Positions 23,492 through 32,311 are shown, numbered from the stretch's first letter. The stretch is DNA of 64,000 bases from Mucilaginibacter psychrotolerans (GCF_004519315.1 NZ_SOZE01000003.1:124001-188000); one strand, 5' to 3'. Notes: generated from the sequence alone by a model not told the origin. Translations and numbers: made by a program.

Positions 23492-24508
23492 TTATATTAC
23501 CTCGTTGATGCTCATCTCGCGTATTTCCTTGGAAACATTCGGCCTGCCATTCTTGAATGCCTTGCGAGGCGTTAAGCCCAGCAACTCGAACATCGCCATA
23601 TCTTCATCGAAAGATGGGTTTGGCGTAGTCAGCAATTTTTCACCTGCGAATATGGAGTTTGCACCTGCCATAAAACAGAAAGCCTGTTCCAGCGTGCTCA
23701 TTTCGGTACGGCCTGCGGAAAGCCTCACCACCGTTTTCGGCATTACGATGCGAGCGGTAGCTATCATTCTTACCATATCCCAAACCGAAACACGCGGCTG
23801 ATCGGCCAATGGTGTACCTTTTACCGGCACCAGCGCGTTGATGGGCACCGACTCCGGATGCTTAGGCATGTTAGATAAGGTTTTCAGCATCGATATCCTG
23901 TCGGCTTCGGTTTCGCCCAGGCCGATGATACCGCCGCTGCATACGGAGATCTTCGCCTTGCGAACGTGCTCTAAGGTTTGCAGGCGATCGTCGTAAGTAC
24001 GGGTGGTGATGATGCGTTTATAATCATCTTCCGATGTATCCAGATTGTGGTTGTATGCATAAAGACCCGCATCCGCCAGCTTCTGCGCCTGCGATTCGGT
24101 AAGCATGCCCAGTGTGCAGCAAACTTCCATATCCAGCGAGTTTACGGCTTGCACCATTTCCAGCACCTTGTCAAAGTCGCGGTTATCGCGTACCTCCCGC
24201 CAGGCAGCACCCATACACAGGCGGCTTGCGCCACCATTTTTGGCTTTCTGCGCGGCAGCCAATACTTCTTCTTTCGGCATAATGGCGTGCACATCAACCC
24301 CCGTATTATAACGCGCAGCCTGCGGACAATACGCGCAATCCTCGGGGCAACCGCCTGTTTTGATGGAGATGAGCGAACTAATCTGCACTTCGGCGTAGTC
24401 TTTATTTTCGCGATGGATGCTTGCGGCCCGGTAAACCAGGTCCAGCAATGGTGAATGGTATATTTCGGCTATTTCTTCCTGTGTCCAGTTATGTCTTACT
24501 TCAGTCAT
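23492..24508 (-). CDS. bioB: Biotin synthase
   Basis: Radical-SAM enzyme that inserts sulfur into dethiobiotin. The start at 24508 gives 338 residues beginning [13 protein letters not shown]; an in-frame TTG seven codons upstream was rejected. The CxxxCxxC cluster motif is in '[12 protein letters not shown]' near 47-58. '[12 protein letters not shown]' near 130 holds Cys ligands for the second cluster, and the conserved Asn and Arg segments 'YNHNLDTS' and '[11 protein letters not shown]' are present, the latter with the Arg ligand of the 2Fe-2S cluster. No other biotin gene lies nearby. Confidence 0.95.
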   Translation of the reverse strand: MTEVRHNWTQEEIAEIYHSPLLDLVYRAASIHRENKDYAEVQISSLISIKTGGCPEDCAYCPQAARYNTGVDVHAIMPKEEVLAAAQKAKNGGASRLCMGAAWREVRDNRDFDKVLEMVQAVNSLDMEVCCTLGMLTESQAQKLADAGLYAYNHNLDTSEDDYKRIITTRTYDDRLQTLEHVRKAKISVCSGGIIGLGETEADRISMLKTLSNMPKHPESVPINALVPVKGTPLADQPRVSVWDMVRMIATARIVMPKTVVRLSAGRTEMSTLEQAFCFMAGANSIFAGEKLLTTPNPSFDEDMAMFELLGLTPRKAFKNGRPNVSKEIREMSINEVI

Positions 24509-24572
24509 TGGTATCGGTATTTGATGCAAATATTAAAGTTTATTTACTATTATGGATGCTTTAAGTTTTATT

Positions 24573-25087
24573 TCACGCAAAGGCGCTAAGGCGCAAAGGG
24601 TTAGATTGATTACTTTTTTAGAGTTTTAGCTCACGCAAAGGCGCTAAGACGCAAAGAATTAAGATTTTCAAAGGTTGTTTACAATCCTGCTTATTCCGTC
24701 TTTAATCAATAGCTCATTAAAATTTATTAAAAGCCCGAGTTTGCAGCCTGATAATCGCAAATAGGTTAAAACTTGCTTAGAATGCACAGGAGACAAATTA
24801 CTCACGGATTTCAATTCAACAATTACCTTATTTTCAACTATCAAATCCGCCCTAAATCCTATGTCCATTTTCAGCTCTTTCCACAATACAGTTATCCCTT
24901 TCTGGCGTTCTACTGTTAATCCTTTACTTACCAATTCGAAATACAATATTTCTTCATAAACTGATTCCAATAAGCCCGGGCCAAGTTCTTTATGCATGTC
25001 AAATACTGTATTGACGATTATCTTCGCTAATTCGTTTTCGTGCATATTTTGATTTCAATCTTTGCGCCTTCGCGCCTTTGCGAGAAA
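24573..25087. mobile_element. Possible repeat-flanked unit carrying a GxxExxY gene
   Basis: A 30-base repeat (TCACGCAAAGGCGCTAAGGC...) occurs at 24573-24602 and again at 24631-24660 as a direct repeat, and in inverted form (CTTTGCGCCTTCGCGCCTTT..., 25060-25085) beyond the gene. The two inner arms bracket a single gene of 378 bases. The unit lies between bioB and mgtE without breaking either. Such flanking repeats suggest that gene and repeats move or are copied together, but no transposase is present and no target-site duplication is evident. Confidence 0.4.
24668..25045 (-). CDS. GxxExxY protein with a PD-(D/E)xK nuclease-like core
   Basis: The 125-residue product carries the family signature G24-L-L-E27-S-V-Y30 in 'ELGPGLLESVYEEILYFEL', and then a nuclease-like core: 'GFRADLIVENKVIVELKSV' with D67, E77 and K79 matching D-x(9)-E-x-K. 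Family members are widespread, often next to or inside repeats and in 23S rRNA intervening sequences, and their function is unknown. The catalytic set is complete here. The gene sits between inverted copies of the CGCAAAGGCGC repeat. A role in moving or processing that repeat is an inference from position alone. Confidence 0.75.
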   Translation of the reverse strand: MHENELAKIIVNTVFDMHKELGPGLLESVYEEILYFELVSKGLTVERQKGITVLWKELKMDIGFRADLIVENKVIVELKSVSNLSPVHSKQVLTYLRLSGCKLGLLINFNELLIKDGISRIVNNL

Positions 25088-25111
25088 CATTTTCAATAAA
25101 ATAACCCGGCC

Positions 25112-26473
25112 CTAATGTTGCAACAAAAAGTGGCTTGCCAGCCAAAGCGGAAGCAAAAAGCCTGCACAATCGGTAAAGGTGGTGATGATGATAGACGAGG
25201 CCACCGCCGGGTCTATCCCTACCCTTTTCAATACCAGCGGGATGCTGGCTCCGGTGAGCCCGGCTATCACTAAATTACCTGTCATGGCCAAAAATAAAAC
25301 CAGGCCAAGCTTGGGGTCGGCATCGTAGAACATGGCTATGGCGAATACGATCAGACCGTTGGCCGCGCCGTTGAGCAAACCCACCAAAAACTCTTTCAGC
25401 ACGGTGTTGTAGGCCTGTGCGTCGCTCAGGTCGCTTAACGATATCCTGCGCACGGTTACCGCAAGCGATTGCGTTGCGGCGTTTCCGCCCATGCCGGCAA
25501 TAATAGTCATGTAAGCCGCAATCTGCGGCAATTGCGCTACCGTGGTACCAAAACGCCTGATAATGGATGCAGCAAGGTACGCCGTACCCAGGTTTATTAC
25601 CAGCCAGGGCAGGCGGCTTTTTACGGCTTCTTTCCAGTTACCACTCAGTTCCTCATCTTCAGATACACCGGCAATTTTCAGGATGTCTTCGGTGCTCTCC
25701 TGCTCCATTACGTCGATGATATCATCTACCGTAACCCGACCCAGCAGCTTCATGTTATCATCTACTACGGGGATGGTGGTTAGGTTATACTGCGAAATGA
25801 GGCCCGCTACGTCTTCCTGGTCAAGTTCGGCTTTTACGTACACGAAATCTGTCACCACCAAATCGCGCACCCGGGCGTCGTGCCGGGCTTTAATGATGGA
25901 TTTTATAGAGAGGATGCCCTGCAATATATCGGCGTCATCAACCACGTAAATGGTATAAAACTCCTCCATCTCTTCCGACTGGCGGATAATCTCGTCGAGC
26001 GCATCTTTTTTATCGAGGTTAATGTTCACCTTGATAATCTCGGAGTTCATGATACCGCCGGCGGTATCCTCGTCATATTTTAAAAGTGCGCGTATATTTG
26101 TCGCGTCTTCCTGGTCTATATCCTGTAAAATCTCGTGCTGCTCGTGCTCCTCCAGCTGCGAGATAATGTCTGTTGCATCGTCATAATCCAGCTCCTCTAC
26201 AATGTCCGATCGTTTGTCGGGGTGCATGTTGAGCAGCAAATCCTCCGGATGCGATTCCTCTGTCATCTCCGAGAGCACTTCCGAGGCAATATCAGCAGGC
26301 AGTAAATTGATGATGCGCTCTTTGGCCTCTTGCGGCAATCTTTCGAAAAGGATAGCAATCTCGGAGGCATGGTACTCGTTCAGAAGCGCCTCTAAACCAG
26401 CATCATCTCCCTCGAGCGCCGTTTTAAAGCGCAGCAGGTCGGATTTATCGATTTCAAAAGATTGCATATGCAT
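25112..26473 (-). CDS. mgtE: MgtE-family magnesium transporter
   Basis: The 453-residue product has the expected order: an acidic N-terminal superhelical domain (about 20-135, with 'DEDTAGGIMNSE' at its end), a CBS pair (about 140-265), a connecting helix, and five membrane segments (about 285-450) ending in 'PAVASSIIITTFTDCAGFLLPLW', the conserved pore-region signature with the Asp that lines the channel. It takes up Mg2+ and is gated by internal Mg2+ through the CBS domains. Two ATGs (26473 and 26467) start the same frame; either is possible. It is alone, with no operon partner. Confidence 0.92.
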   Translation of the reverse strand: MHMQSFEIDKSDLLRFKTALEGDDAGLEALLNEYHASEIAILFERLPQEAKERIINLLPADIASEVLSEMTEESHPEDLLLNMHPDKRSDIVEELDYDDATDIISQLEEHEQHEILQDIDQEDATNIRALLKYDEDTAGGIMNSEIIKVNINLDKKDALDEIIRQSEEMEEFYTIYVVDDADILQGILSIKSIIKARHDARVRDLVVTDFVYVKAELDQEDVAGLISQYNLTTIPVVDDNMKLLGRVTVDDIIDVMEQESTEDILKIAGVSEDEELSGNWKEAVKSRLPWLVINLGTAYLAASIIRRFGTTVAQLPQIAAYMTIIAGMGGNAATQSLAVTVRRISLSDLSDAQAYNTVLKEFLVGLLNGAANGLIVFAIAMFYDADPKLGLVLFLAMTGNLVIAGLTGASIPLVLKRVGIDPAVASSIIITTFTDCAGFLLPLWLASHFLLQH

Positions 26474-26668
26474 GCAAATTAGGTTTTTTTGGGCAAAGAG
26501 CGGGTATGATTATTGAATTAGAATGCGTTTTTTAACAGCCACCAAAACACCGCCCACCCGTGGCTTTACAGCCCCCACACCATCTACACATTTGGTAAAG
26601 AGATTTCTGCATTAAAGTTTAGGCATTACCCCACGGTAGCTGAATATTGAAGGCCGCAGTTTTTAGAC

Positions 26669-26701
26669 AAAAAAAAGCATCTGCCATAACAGCAGATGCT
26701 T
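26669..26701 (-). terminator. Intrinsic terminator of the cold-shock gene
   Basis: On the minus strand AAGCATCTGC and GCAGATGCTT form a perfect 10-bp stem with a 7-base loop, followed by an eight-base T-run. It lies about 25 bases after the csp stop codon. Confidence 0.9.
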
Positions 26702-26726
26702 ACGATTAAATTTTATAGTGATTTTG

Positions 26727-26921
26727 TTAAACTACTTTTACATTTACCGCTGTTAAACCTTTTTTGCCTTCTTCTACGTCGAATGTAACACTATCGTTTT
26801 CACGGATAGTATCAATTAAACCAGTTGAGTGTACAAAAACGTCGCTCCTGTTATCAGTTTGTGATATGAAGCCAAAGCCTTTCGTTACGTTGAAAAACTT
26901 TACAGTTCCTTCTTTTGACAT
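26727..26921 (-). CDS. Cold-shock-domain protein
   Basis: The 64-residue product is one complete cold-shock domain: RNP1 as 'KGFGFI' near 14-19 and RNP2 as 'DVFVH' near 27-31, with the 'TVKFFN' start. These small proteins bind single-stranded RNA and DNA and act as RNA chaperones, often during cold shock or stationary phase. It has its own strong terminator and no gene directly cotranscribed. A long A/T-rich region upstream (26922-27080) would include its leader. Confidence 0.95.
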   Translation of the reverse strand: MSKEGTVKFFNVTKGFGFISQTDNRSDVFVHSTGLIDTIRENDSVTFDVEEGKKGLTAVNVKVV

Positions 26922-27080
26922 TATAATATTGTTTTAATAAGTGTGCAAGGTAGTTATAATATACGGCATTAATTTTTTATTTAAACTTTTACTTCAATTT
27001 AATTAAAAAACAACCTCATTTTCAATAAATAAAGGGTACATTTAAGCCATTACCACAATACATCCCTAAAACACCTGCTG

Positions 27081-27103
27081 CGCCTATGGCGAGGCGGTTT
27101 TTT
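27081..27103 (+). terminator. Small terminator-like hairpin upstream of the 42-aa gene
   Basis: CGCCT (27081-27085) pairs with AGGCG (27092-27096) and is followed by G and a six-T run (27098-27103). It is 30 bases ahead of the small gene at 27133, with no gene before it on that strand. It could end a short RNA or act in the leader of the small gene. Confidence 0.35.
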
Positions 27104-27132
27104 ATTTCAGTTAATCTATCATACCAAACATC

Positions 27133-27261
27133 ATGAGTAAAGACAAGAAACAGGTTAAGGAAGTCAAGAAAGAAAAAAGCGTTAACGTAAACAAAAAAGT
27201 ATCCTCATACCAGTCGGGCAAAACAACTTCTTCTGCCGACCTTACCTCTAAGAAAAAATAA
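27133..27261 (+). CDS. Small Lys-rich protein (42 aa)
   Basis: ATG at 27133, TAA at 27259-27261. The product starts MSKDKKQVKEVKKEKSVNVN and ends SADLTSKKK: charged, no membrane segment or Cys. It is five bases before the next gene's start, so the two are likely cotranscribed and translated together. Function and family are not known. It is short but has a coherent composition and a good position between a hairpin and the next gene. Confidence 0.55.
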   Translation: MSKDKKQVKEVKKEKSVNVNKKVSSYQSGKTTSSADLTSKKK

Positions 27262-27266
27262 TCAGC

Positions 27267-27590
27267 ATGGACGAAAAGACAATAGAAAACCAAACCCGCC
27301 TTTACATGTACGACCTAATGAACACCGCAAGGGAACATGGCTTTAAAGCCGATGACGTTTGGGAGTTTAGCCTGGTGGGCGATGTAGAGAAAACCCGTCT
27401 GCAAAAAACGTACTACCCTACCATTGCTACCAAAATGCTGCCCGAAGCAGTATTAGAGGTGTTTCACCTGATCAAATCGCGACTTAACCAAAGCTTCAGC
27501 CGCGACGAGCAGTCGCTTGACAAGCGCACCGTAGTTACCGATAATTTGAATTACCTGGTTGCCTATAATTTGAAAAGGCCGCGTACCTAG
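27267..27590 (+). CDS. Unrecognised 107-aa protein
   Basis: The product begins MDEKTIENQTRLYMYDLMNT and has no signal peptide or membrane segment. It is predicted helical with a mixed alpha/beta middle ('WEFSLVGDVEKTRL' near 35-48) and a basic end. No family is recognised. The start is only five bases past the stop of the 42-residue gene, so the two probably act together. An A/T-rich inverted repeat (AAGTCGATAGTCTTAAGTC..., 27597 onward) follows, separating it from the convergent PRC-barrel gene. Confidence 0.65.
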   Translation: MDEKTIENQTRLYMYDLMNTAREHGFKADDVWEFSLVGDVEKTRLQKTYYPTIATKMLPEAVLEVFHLIKSRLNQSFSRDEQSLDKRTVVTDNLNYLVAYNLKRPRT

Positions 27591-27647
27591 TTAAGTCCTA
27601 AGTCGATAGTCTTAAGTCAAATACTCAAGACTACCGACTTGAGACTA

Positions 27648-28175
27648 TTAATTTTTCTCTGGTTCGTCCAAATAGCTCTGGCTTACCGTTACATCTGCGC
27701 CCGGCTTCTGCTGCTTTCCATAAAATTTGGTTTGGTAAGGCTGCCTATCTTCAATTGGGGCTTCAGTTTTTGGTGTAGGTGTATCTGGCGTGGCAAATAC
27801 GTTATCCAATTGTTCATCTACCTCTTCCGTTATCGCCCTACCCTTCTCGTATAAGGGCAAAGCCAACAGTTGTGCTTTGGTAATACCGGGCATCACCACG
27901 TTATCTTTATCCTCCTGAAAAACAGCAAGGCTTATGGGTAGGAACACCCGGCCATCTTCCAGGCCTATATCATTATTCCCCATATGCATTATGATGTAAC
28001 GCACCTTGCGCGCCTGCGGGTCGAACAGGAGTTCGTCTACTTCGCCTATCTTATTGCCTGCAGAATCCCTCACGTCCCAGCCTTGTATGTCGGGCTGCCC
28101 GTCGGCAATTTCGTAGCAGCTTTCGCTAAGTTCTTCCAGTTTACTGTAATTATATGTTTTATCTGCGGATGCCAT
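27648..28175 (-). CDS. PRC-barrel-like domain protein
   Basis: The 175-residue product has a PRC-barrel-like region (about 30-85): 'IQGWDVRDSAGNKIGEVDELLFDPQARKVR' and 'YIIMHMGNNDIG'. A charged linker and a Pro/Thr-rich, probably disordered C-terminal tail follow. PRC-barrel domains are found in ribosome-maturation factor RimM, in photosystem subunits and in many small bacterial proteins of unknown role, and this one is of the last kind. It lies 31 bases downstream of a small membrane-protein gene and is likely cotranscribed with it. Confidence 0.7.
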   Translation of the reverse strand: MASADKTYNYSKLEELSESCYEIADGQPDIQGWDVRDSAGNKIGEVDELLFDPQARKVRYIIMHMGNNDIGLEDGRVFLPISLAVFQEDKDNVVMPGITKAQLLALPLYEKGRAITEEVDEQLDNVFATPDTPTPKTEAPIEDRQPYQTKFYGKQQKPGADVTVSQSYLDEPEKN

Positions 28176-28206
28176 GCGGTATAATATTATAGGTAAAACA
28201 CGTTTA

Positions 28207-28386
28207 TTAATGTACCGACGTATCTTTTATGGCGGTATCTGTCGGTGTGGTTTTTAGTTCTGTTGGCCGGTAACTTTTGTTATATCCGCTGTAAAGCATC
28301 AATATTACACCCACTGCCAGAATAAACAGGATAACCCATATCCAGGTAGAGCTCTTTTTTTTGCGTTGAACATTTAGTTGCGCCAT
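28207..28386 (-). CDS. Small single-pass membrane protein (59 aa)
   Basis: ATG at 28386-28384, stop at 28207. The product has a basic start (MAQLNVQRKKKSST), one membrane segment (about 15-32, WIWVILFILAVGVILMLY), and a polar Thr-rich tail. The positive-inside rule would place the N terminus in the cytoplasm and the tail outside. No family is recognised. It precedes the PRC-barrel gene by 31 bases, so they may form a two-gene unit. Confidence 0.6.
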   Translation of the reverse strand: MAQLNVQRKKKSSTWIWVILFILAVGVILMLYSGYNKSYRPTELKTTPTDTAIKDTSVH

Positions 28387-28485
28387 ATTGAAATATTTGA
28401 ATAGCTTATTGTTAAAAGCATCAGCGATGGATTTGGTTTTAAAAATTTAGATTTTGGCTTTAACGTATTTGTATTTACCCAAAAC

Positions 28486-28525
28486 CTAAAAAGCAAAGCA
28501 GCCCCGACCAAATGGCCGGGGCTGC
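28486..28525 (-). terminator. Intrinsic terminator of the ompA-like gene
   Basis: On the minus strand a perfect 9-bp stem GCAGCCCCG/CGGGGCTGC (28498-28506 with 28517-28525) encloses a ten-base loop, followed by TTTGCTTTTT. It lies about 55 bases after the ompA-like stop codon. Confidence 0.9.
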
Positions 28526-28579
28526 TGTTATTATCGTCTCGAATCTCGACTTTGAAAAGTTCTGATCCTTAACTTACTA

Positions 28580-29947
28580 CTAGTATAATGTAAACTCAAC
28601 CCTACGGTTTTCCTGACGGCCCGCAGCGGTTTTGTTGCTGGAAATTGGCTGACTTTCACCGTAACCTGTAGCTTCAATACGCGATGCGTTTGCACCCTGG
28701 CTTACCAGGTATGCTTTGATAGCCTCTGCACGGTCTTTTGATAACCTTAAGTTTAAAGCATCAGAACCGGTGTTATCTGTATGGCCGGCTAATTTCAAGC
28801 TGAAATTTTTATCAGTTAATAATTTAGCAACCCTATCTAAACTAGGAAACGATTTTGCGCGGATGGTGGCTTTACCCAAATCAAATTCCAGATTTTTGAT
28901 AGCATCTTTAACAACGCGTTTGTCTTCTTCTGTTACGTAAACCTTAACTTCTGGCTTAGCCAACGGACAGCCAGCGCCATCTACTTTTTGACCAGCAGGT
29001 GTGTTAGGGCATTTGTCGTAGAAATCGGCAACACCGTCACCATCGCTATCTACTGTAAATTTAGCAAGGTTTGCATTGGTTGCATCCAAATCGCTACGTA
29101 ATTTAGCGTTAGCAGCTTTTTCTGCGTCTATCTGCATCTGCAACTGGTCCCTGGTTTGTTTGTCTTGCAACAAATATTCGGTACGCATGCTGCTAACCGG
29201 GTTGTGTGTAGCCATTTGCGGTTTTGAGCTTCTACCCAAAGCAAATTCTAAACCAATGTGCCCGTAAGAGAATTTATCGCTACCGCCGCCAAAGTTATAG
29301 CCATCGAAGTTATCGCTCGCTACAAAATTAACAGAGTAACCCATATCCAGATTTACGCCGCTACCCAGGTTAAATTTCAAACCAGCACCAACCGGGATAA
29401 AAAACTCGCGGATACTTTCGTCATTAGCTTTGAAATTTGCCGATGCGCCTGCAGTGTTAGTTAAAACCGGTTTGTAGTTAATTACACCACCACCAAAGGT
29501 AACATACGGCTGTATTGCGCCTTTTTGGTGGCGCCAGTTAATGTTCGCAAGTGTAAGGTTACCACTTAAAGCAGCAGACCATTGCATCTTTGTTTGAAAG
29601 CTGCTTAAGCCTGTGCCATTTGGCTGGGCATCTTTACCTTTAACTTTACCGGCAAGGAAATCGGCCTGGAGGCCAAATGAAGGCAATATTTGTTTTTTGA
29701 TGTAGCCACCGTAACCAAATTCTGCTTGTGGGGTTGTAAAGTCTTGTTTACCGTTAGTACCAAAGATGGTATATGGCGTTAAAACGCCGCCATTGATACC
29801 GATAGACCAGGTGCGGAACGCGCCGCCTCCAGAAAATGGCTGTACATAATTTTTTGTTGAAATAGAATCGGGAGTCTGGGCAAATAATTTACTACCAACC
29901 ATTAGGCCGGTAAGCAGCATTGAAGCTTTTCTTAAATTTGTTTTCAT
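28580..29947 (-). CDS. OmpA-family outer-membrane protein
   Basis: The ATG at 29947 gives 455 residues: a signal peptide ending KLFAQ, a membrane beta-barrel of about 230 residues (many alternating strands, Gly/Phe-rich), a coiled-coil-like stretch ('DQLQMQIDAEKAANAKLRSD'), one thrombospondin type 3 calcium-binding-like repeat ('DSDGDGVADFYDKCPNTP'), and a C-terminal OmpA peptidoglycan-binding domain with 'LAGHTDNTGSDALNLRLSKDRA' and 'ATGYGESQP'. It anchors the outer membrane to peptidoglycan. It stands alone with its own terminator. An upstream in-frame start would add 12 residues before the signal peptide. Confidence 0.92.
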   Translation of the reverse strand: MKTNLRKASMLLTGLMVGSKLFAQTPDSISTKNYVQPFSGGGAFRTWSIGINGGVLTPYTIFGTNGKQDFTTPQAEFGYGGYIKKQILPSFGLQADFLAGKVKGKDAQPNGTGLSSFQTKMQWSAALSGNLTLANINWRHQKGAIQPYVTFGGGVINYKPVLTNTAGASANFKANDESIREFFIPVGAGLKFNLGSGVNLDMGYSVNFVASDNFDGYNFGGGSDKFSYGHIGLEFALGRSSKPQMATHNPVSSMRTEYLLQDKQTRDQLQMQIDAEKAANAKLRSDLDATNANLAKFTVDSDGDGVADFYDKCPNTPAGQKVDGAGCPLAKPEVKVYVTEEDKRVVKDAIKNLEFDLGKATIRAKSFPSLDRVAKLLTDKNFSLKLAGHTDNTGSDALNLRLSKDRAEAIKAYLVSQGANASRIEATGYGESQPISSNKTAAGRQENRRVEFTLY

Positions 29948-30261
29948 GTTGTAAGATTTTGTATCGCCTGTTATAATATACAACAGGCTTGCACTGCGGT
30001 ATCCAATATCAGTGCCAACATGAAATAAAGACGATTTGCTTAAAGCACGCCCGGCAAAAGATACTAAATCATTTAGCTAATATGTTATACAATAGCAGAT
30101 TAGTAGACCACAATTTAGTATACATGAAAACGAAATTTTTCATCGTATAAATTAAGCCAACACCACTTGTGAAGTAAAAACTATACAGTTTTAGGGGAAT
30201 TACTAAAATTACTGAGAATTTAAATCCCGATATGCACCGGCCAAACGCTGTGCAACGGTTA
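29948..30261. other. Intergenic region upstream of the ompA-like gene
   Basis: No gene is seen in these 314 bases. A short dyad CCTGTT...AACAGG (29967-29987) lies 20-40 bases from the ompA start and overlaps a plausible promoter (an A/T-rich TATATTAT on the minus strand). The rest is A/T-rich and without repeats that I can see. Confidence 0.5.
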
Positions 30262-31101
30262 TCAAGCCATTACCGCCAGCATCCGGAACAAGGGCACTGC
30301 AAGCTCTGTATCACCTTTGATAATTGTAACTGCGTGGGCAGCATCCGGCGTTATGGCTTTGGTAAAAAGCTTCCACGCGGTATCCGGGGCGAGTATAACG
30401 GATGCCTGGGTTTGATAAACTTGCAAATCTTGCCTCAGCACCCATTTGTCGGTAAGGCGCATTAAATACCATTCGCCGCCTGCATCGCCGGTAACGGTAA
30501 TCTTAAGCACCGTACCTTCGTCAGCAAAGGTATTGCGGTAGGTATGCGGCAAGGCATACATAAAAGTGGCTACAGCCGGGTAAAAAAGTTCTTTGGTCAT
30601 CAAGCCCGATCTGCCAACCGCATCACGTATCTGCTGCTGATGGTGCCATTTTTCGGTGTATTCGCGTGCGATGTGGAACCAGTTGAGCGAGGTGTCCTCC
30701 CCTGCCCAGGCAACCGAATACATGGCCGACGCAAAGGGCGGTAGCGTGTGCAGGTATTGGATGTATTGTTTACCTGTATTTTCCAGCTGCGCTATTAACA
30801 ACTCCGGGCTTACCCTTTTCATGGCCTTCACCCAAGCGGCGTTCAGCTCGTTTAAGTAAGCAACTAAATCCTGGTACGTGTCTATTTGCGGAGGAGGCTC
30901 GTTGTTTTGGTAACCGTTTAAAGCGGCAATGGCGCGTACATTACCATCAAGCAGGTGTGCGGCAACATCTTTCACGTTCCATAAACTGGCAACGGTAGGC
31001 ATGTGCCATTCTTCGGGAGATAAAGAGGCAAGCAATTCTAACAACAATTTATCCAGCACCGGGAACAGATGCAAGGTTTGTATTGGAATTGCTTGCTCCA
31101 T
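30262..31101 (-). CDS. DinB/maleylpyruvate isomerase N-terminal-type protein
   Basis: The 279-residue product begins like members of the DinB/MDMPI_N helical bundle family: 'LDKLLLELLASLSPEEWHMPTVASLWNVKDVAAHLLDGNVRA' (about 16-57), with His residues placed for a metal site. Length is typical of members with an additional C-terminal domain, which is beta-rich here. Related proteins are thiol-dependent enzymes of uncertain reaction. It follows the trans-sulfuration gene by 7 bases on the same strand, so it is probably cotranscribed with the sulfur amino-acid genes. Confidence 0.75.
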   Translation of the reverse strand: MEQAIPIQTLHLFPVLDKLLLELLASLSPEEWHMPTVASLWNVKDVAAHLLDGNVRAIAALNGYQNNEPPPQIDTYQDLVAYLNELNAAWVKAMKRVSPELLIAQLENTGKQYIQYLHTLPPFASAMYSVAWAGEDTSLNWFHIAREYTEKWHHQQQIRDAVGRSGLMTKELFYPAVATFMYALPHTYRNTFADEGTVLKITVTGDAGGEWYLMRLTDKWVLRQDLQVYQTQASVILAPDTAWKLFTKAITPDAAHAVTIIKGDTELAVPLFRMLAVMA

Positions 31102-31108
31102 AGTTAAT

Positions 31109-32290
31109 TTAAGCCAGGCTTTTTTCTAAAGCCTGCACAATGTCGTTTATAACGTCTTCGGCTTTTTCCAAACCGGCAGATATGCGTATTAGTCCCGGCG
31201 TAATTCCTACCGAAGCACGTTCCGCATCGGTTAGTTTACTATGCGTAGTGCTTGCCGGATGCGATGCAATGCTACGGCTATCGCCCAGGTTGGCCGTCAT
31301 CGAAAGCAGTTCAAGTGAATTTAAAAACCTACGACCGGCTTCCACACCACCTTTTATTTCGAAGCATAATACGCCGCCACCTGCTTTCATTTGCTTTTTG
31401 GCAATTTCGTACTGCGGGTGACCTTCTAAAAACGGATACTTAACCCAGCTAACGTTGGGGTTGCTTTGCAGCGTTTTGGCAATCTTAAGAGCGTTTGCGC
31501 AGTGGCGTTCCATGCGTACATCCAGGGTTTCCAAACTCTTGCTCAATACCCAGGCATTAAACGGCGACATGGCCGGTCCTGTATTGCGGCAAAACATATA
31601 AATTTCTTTAATCAAGTCTTTACGGCCAACAATTACGCCGCCAAGTACCCTACCCTGTCCGTCTATCCATTTGGTGGCGGAATGTACAATGATATCCGCA
31701 CCAAAATCAACGGGGCGTTGCAGTAATGGCGTTGCAAAGCAATTATCTACATTGAAAATTAGCTTGTGTTTTTTTGTAAACTGACCGGCCCACTCCAGGT
31801 CTATTACCTCTAATTGAGGATTGGTAGGTGTTTCCAGATACAGCATTTTGGTATTTGGCTGCACGGCTGCCTCCCAGGCTTCCTTATCATTTGCCGGTAC
31901 GAGCGTGCAGGTGATGCCATACCTTGGCAGGTATTTATTTACGATGGTAAAGGTGCTGCCGAAAACGGAGCTGCAGCACAGCAGGTGGTCGCCGCTTTGC
32001 AGTAAGCCCATAAAGGTACTAAATATAGCGCTCATGCCCGTTGACGTTGCAAAGCCATCGTCGCAACCTTCCAGGGCGCACATCTTGGCCACAAATTCGT
32101 CAACCGTTGGGTTGCTAAAACGGCTGTAAATATTTTCATCGTTCTCGTCAGCAAACGCAGCGCGCATCGTTTCAGCCTCGCTGAAAGTAAAACTGCTGGT
32201 TAAATATAACGGCGATGAATGCTCGTTCTGTAATGTTTTTGGGGCGCGTATGCGTATGGCCCTGGTTATCGGGTCTAGTTCTTGTGACAT
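31109..32290 (-). CDS. metZ: Cystathionine gamma-synthase-family / sulfhydrylase PLP enzyme
   Basis: The 393-residue product is a Cys/Met-metabolism PLP enzyme: 'SATKWIDGQGRVLGG' with the Schiff-base K207, 'YSRFSNPT' near 55, 'VDNCFATPLLQRP' near 181, and 'GDSRSIASHPASTTH' near 340. The family includes O-succinylhomoserine or O-acetylhomoserine sulfhydrylase (methionine synthesis from sulfide), cystathionine gamma-synthase and lyases, which cannot be told apart surely by eye. The OsmC-type neighbour upstream and the order fit the Bacteroidota methionine pair, so sulfhydrylase is the favoured reading. Confidence 0.8.
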   Translation of the reverse strand: MSQELDPITRAIRIRAPKTLQNEHSSPLYLTSSFTFSEAETMRAAFADENDENIYSRFSNPTVDEFVAKMCALEGCDDGFATSTGMSAIFSTFMGLLQSGDHLLCCSSVFGSTFTIVNKYLPRYGITCTLVPANDKEAWEAAVQPNTKMLYLETPTNPQLEVIDLEWAGQFTKKHKLIFNVDNCFATPLLQRPVDFGADIIVHSATKWIDGQGRVLGGVIVGRKDLIKEIYMFCRNTGPAMSPFNAWVLSKSLETLDVRMERHCANALKIAKTLQSNPNVSWVKYPFLEGHPQYEIAKKQMKAGGGVLCFEIKGGVEAGRRFLNSLELLSMTANLGDSRSIASHPASTTHSKLTDAERASVGITPGLIRISAGLEKAEDVINDIVQALEKSLA

Positions 32291-32311
32291 TATCGTAGTA
32301 AAGAATATGAA

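Noticed and set aside
24573..24660. CRISPR array suggested by the spaced direct copies of the CGCAAAGGCGC repeat
   Set aside because: Only two direct copies lie here, the third is inverted, and there are no cas genes.
27111..27293. 60-codon minus-strand frame near the cold-shock gene
   Set aside because: It is antisense to the 42-residue gene and its hydrophobic residues come from complementing Lys codons.
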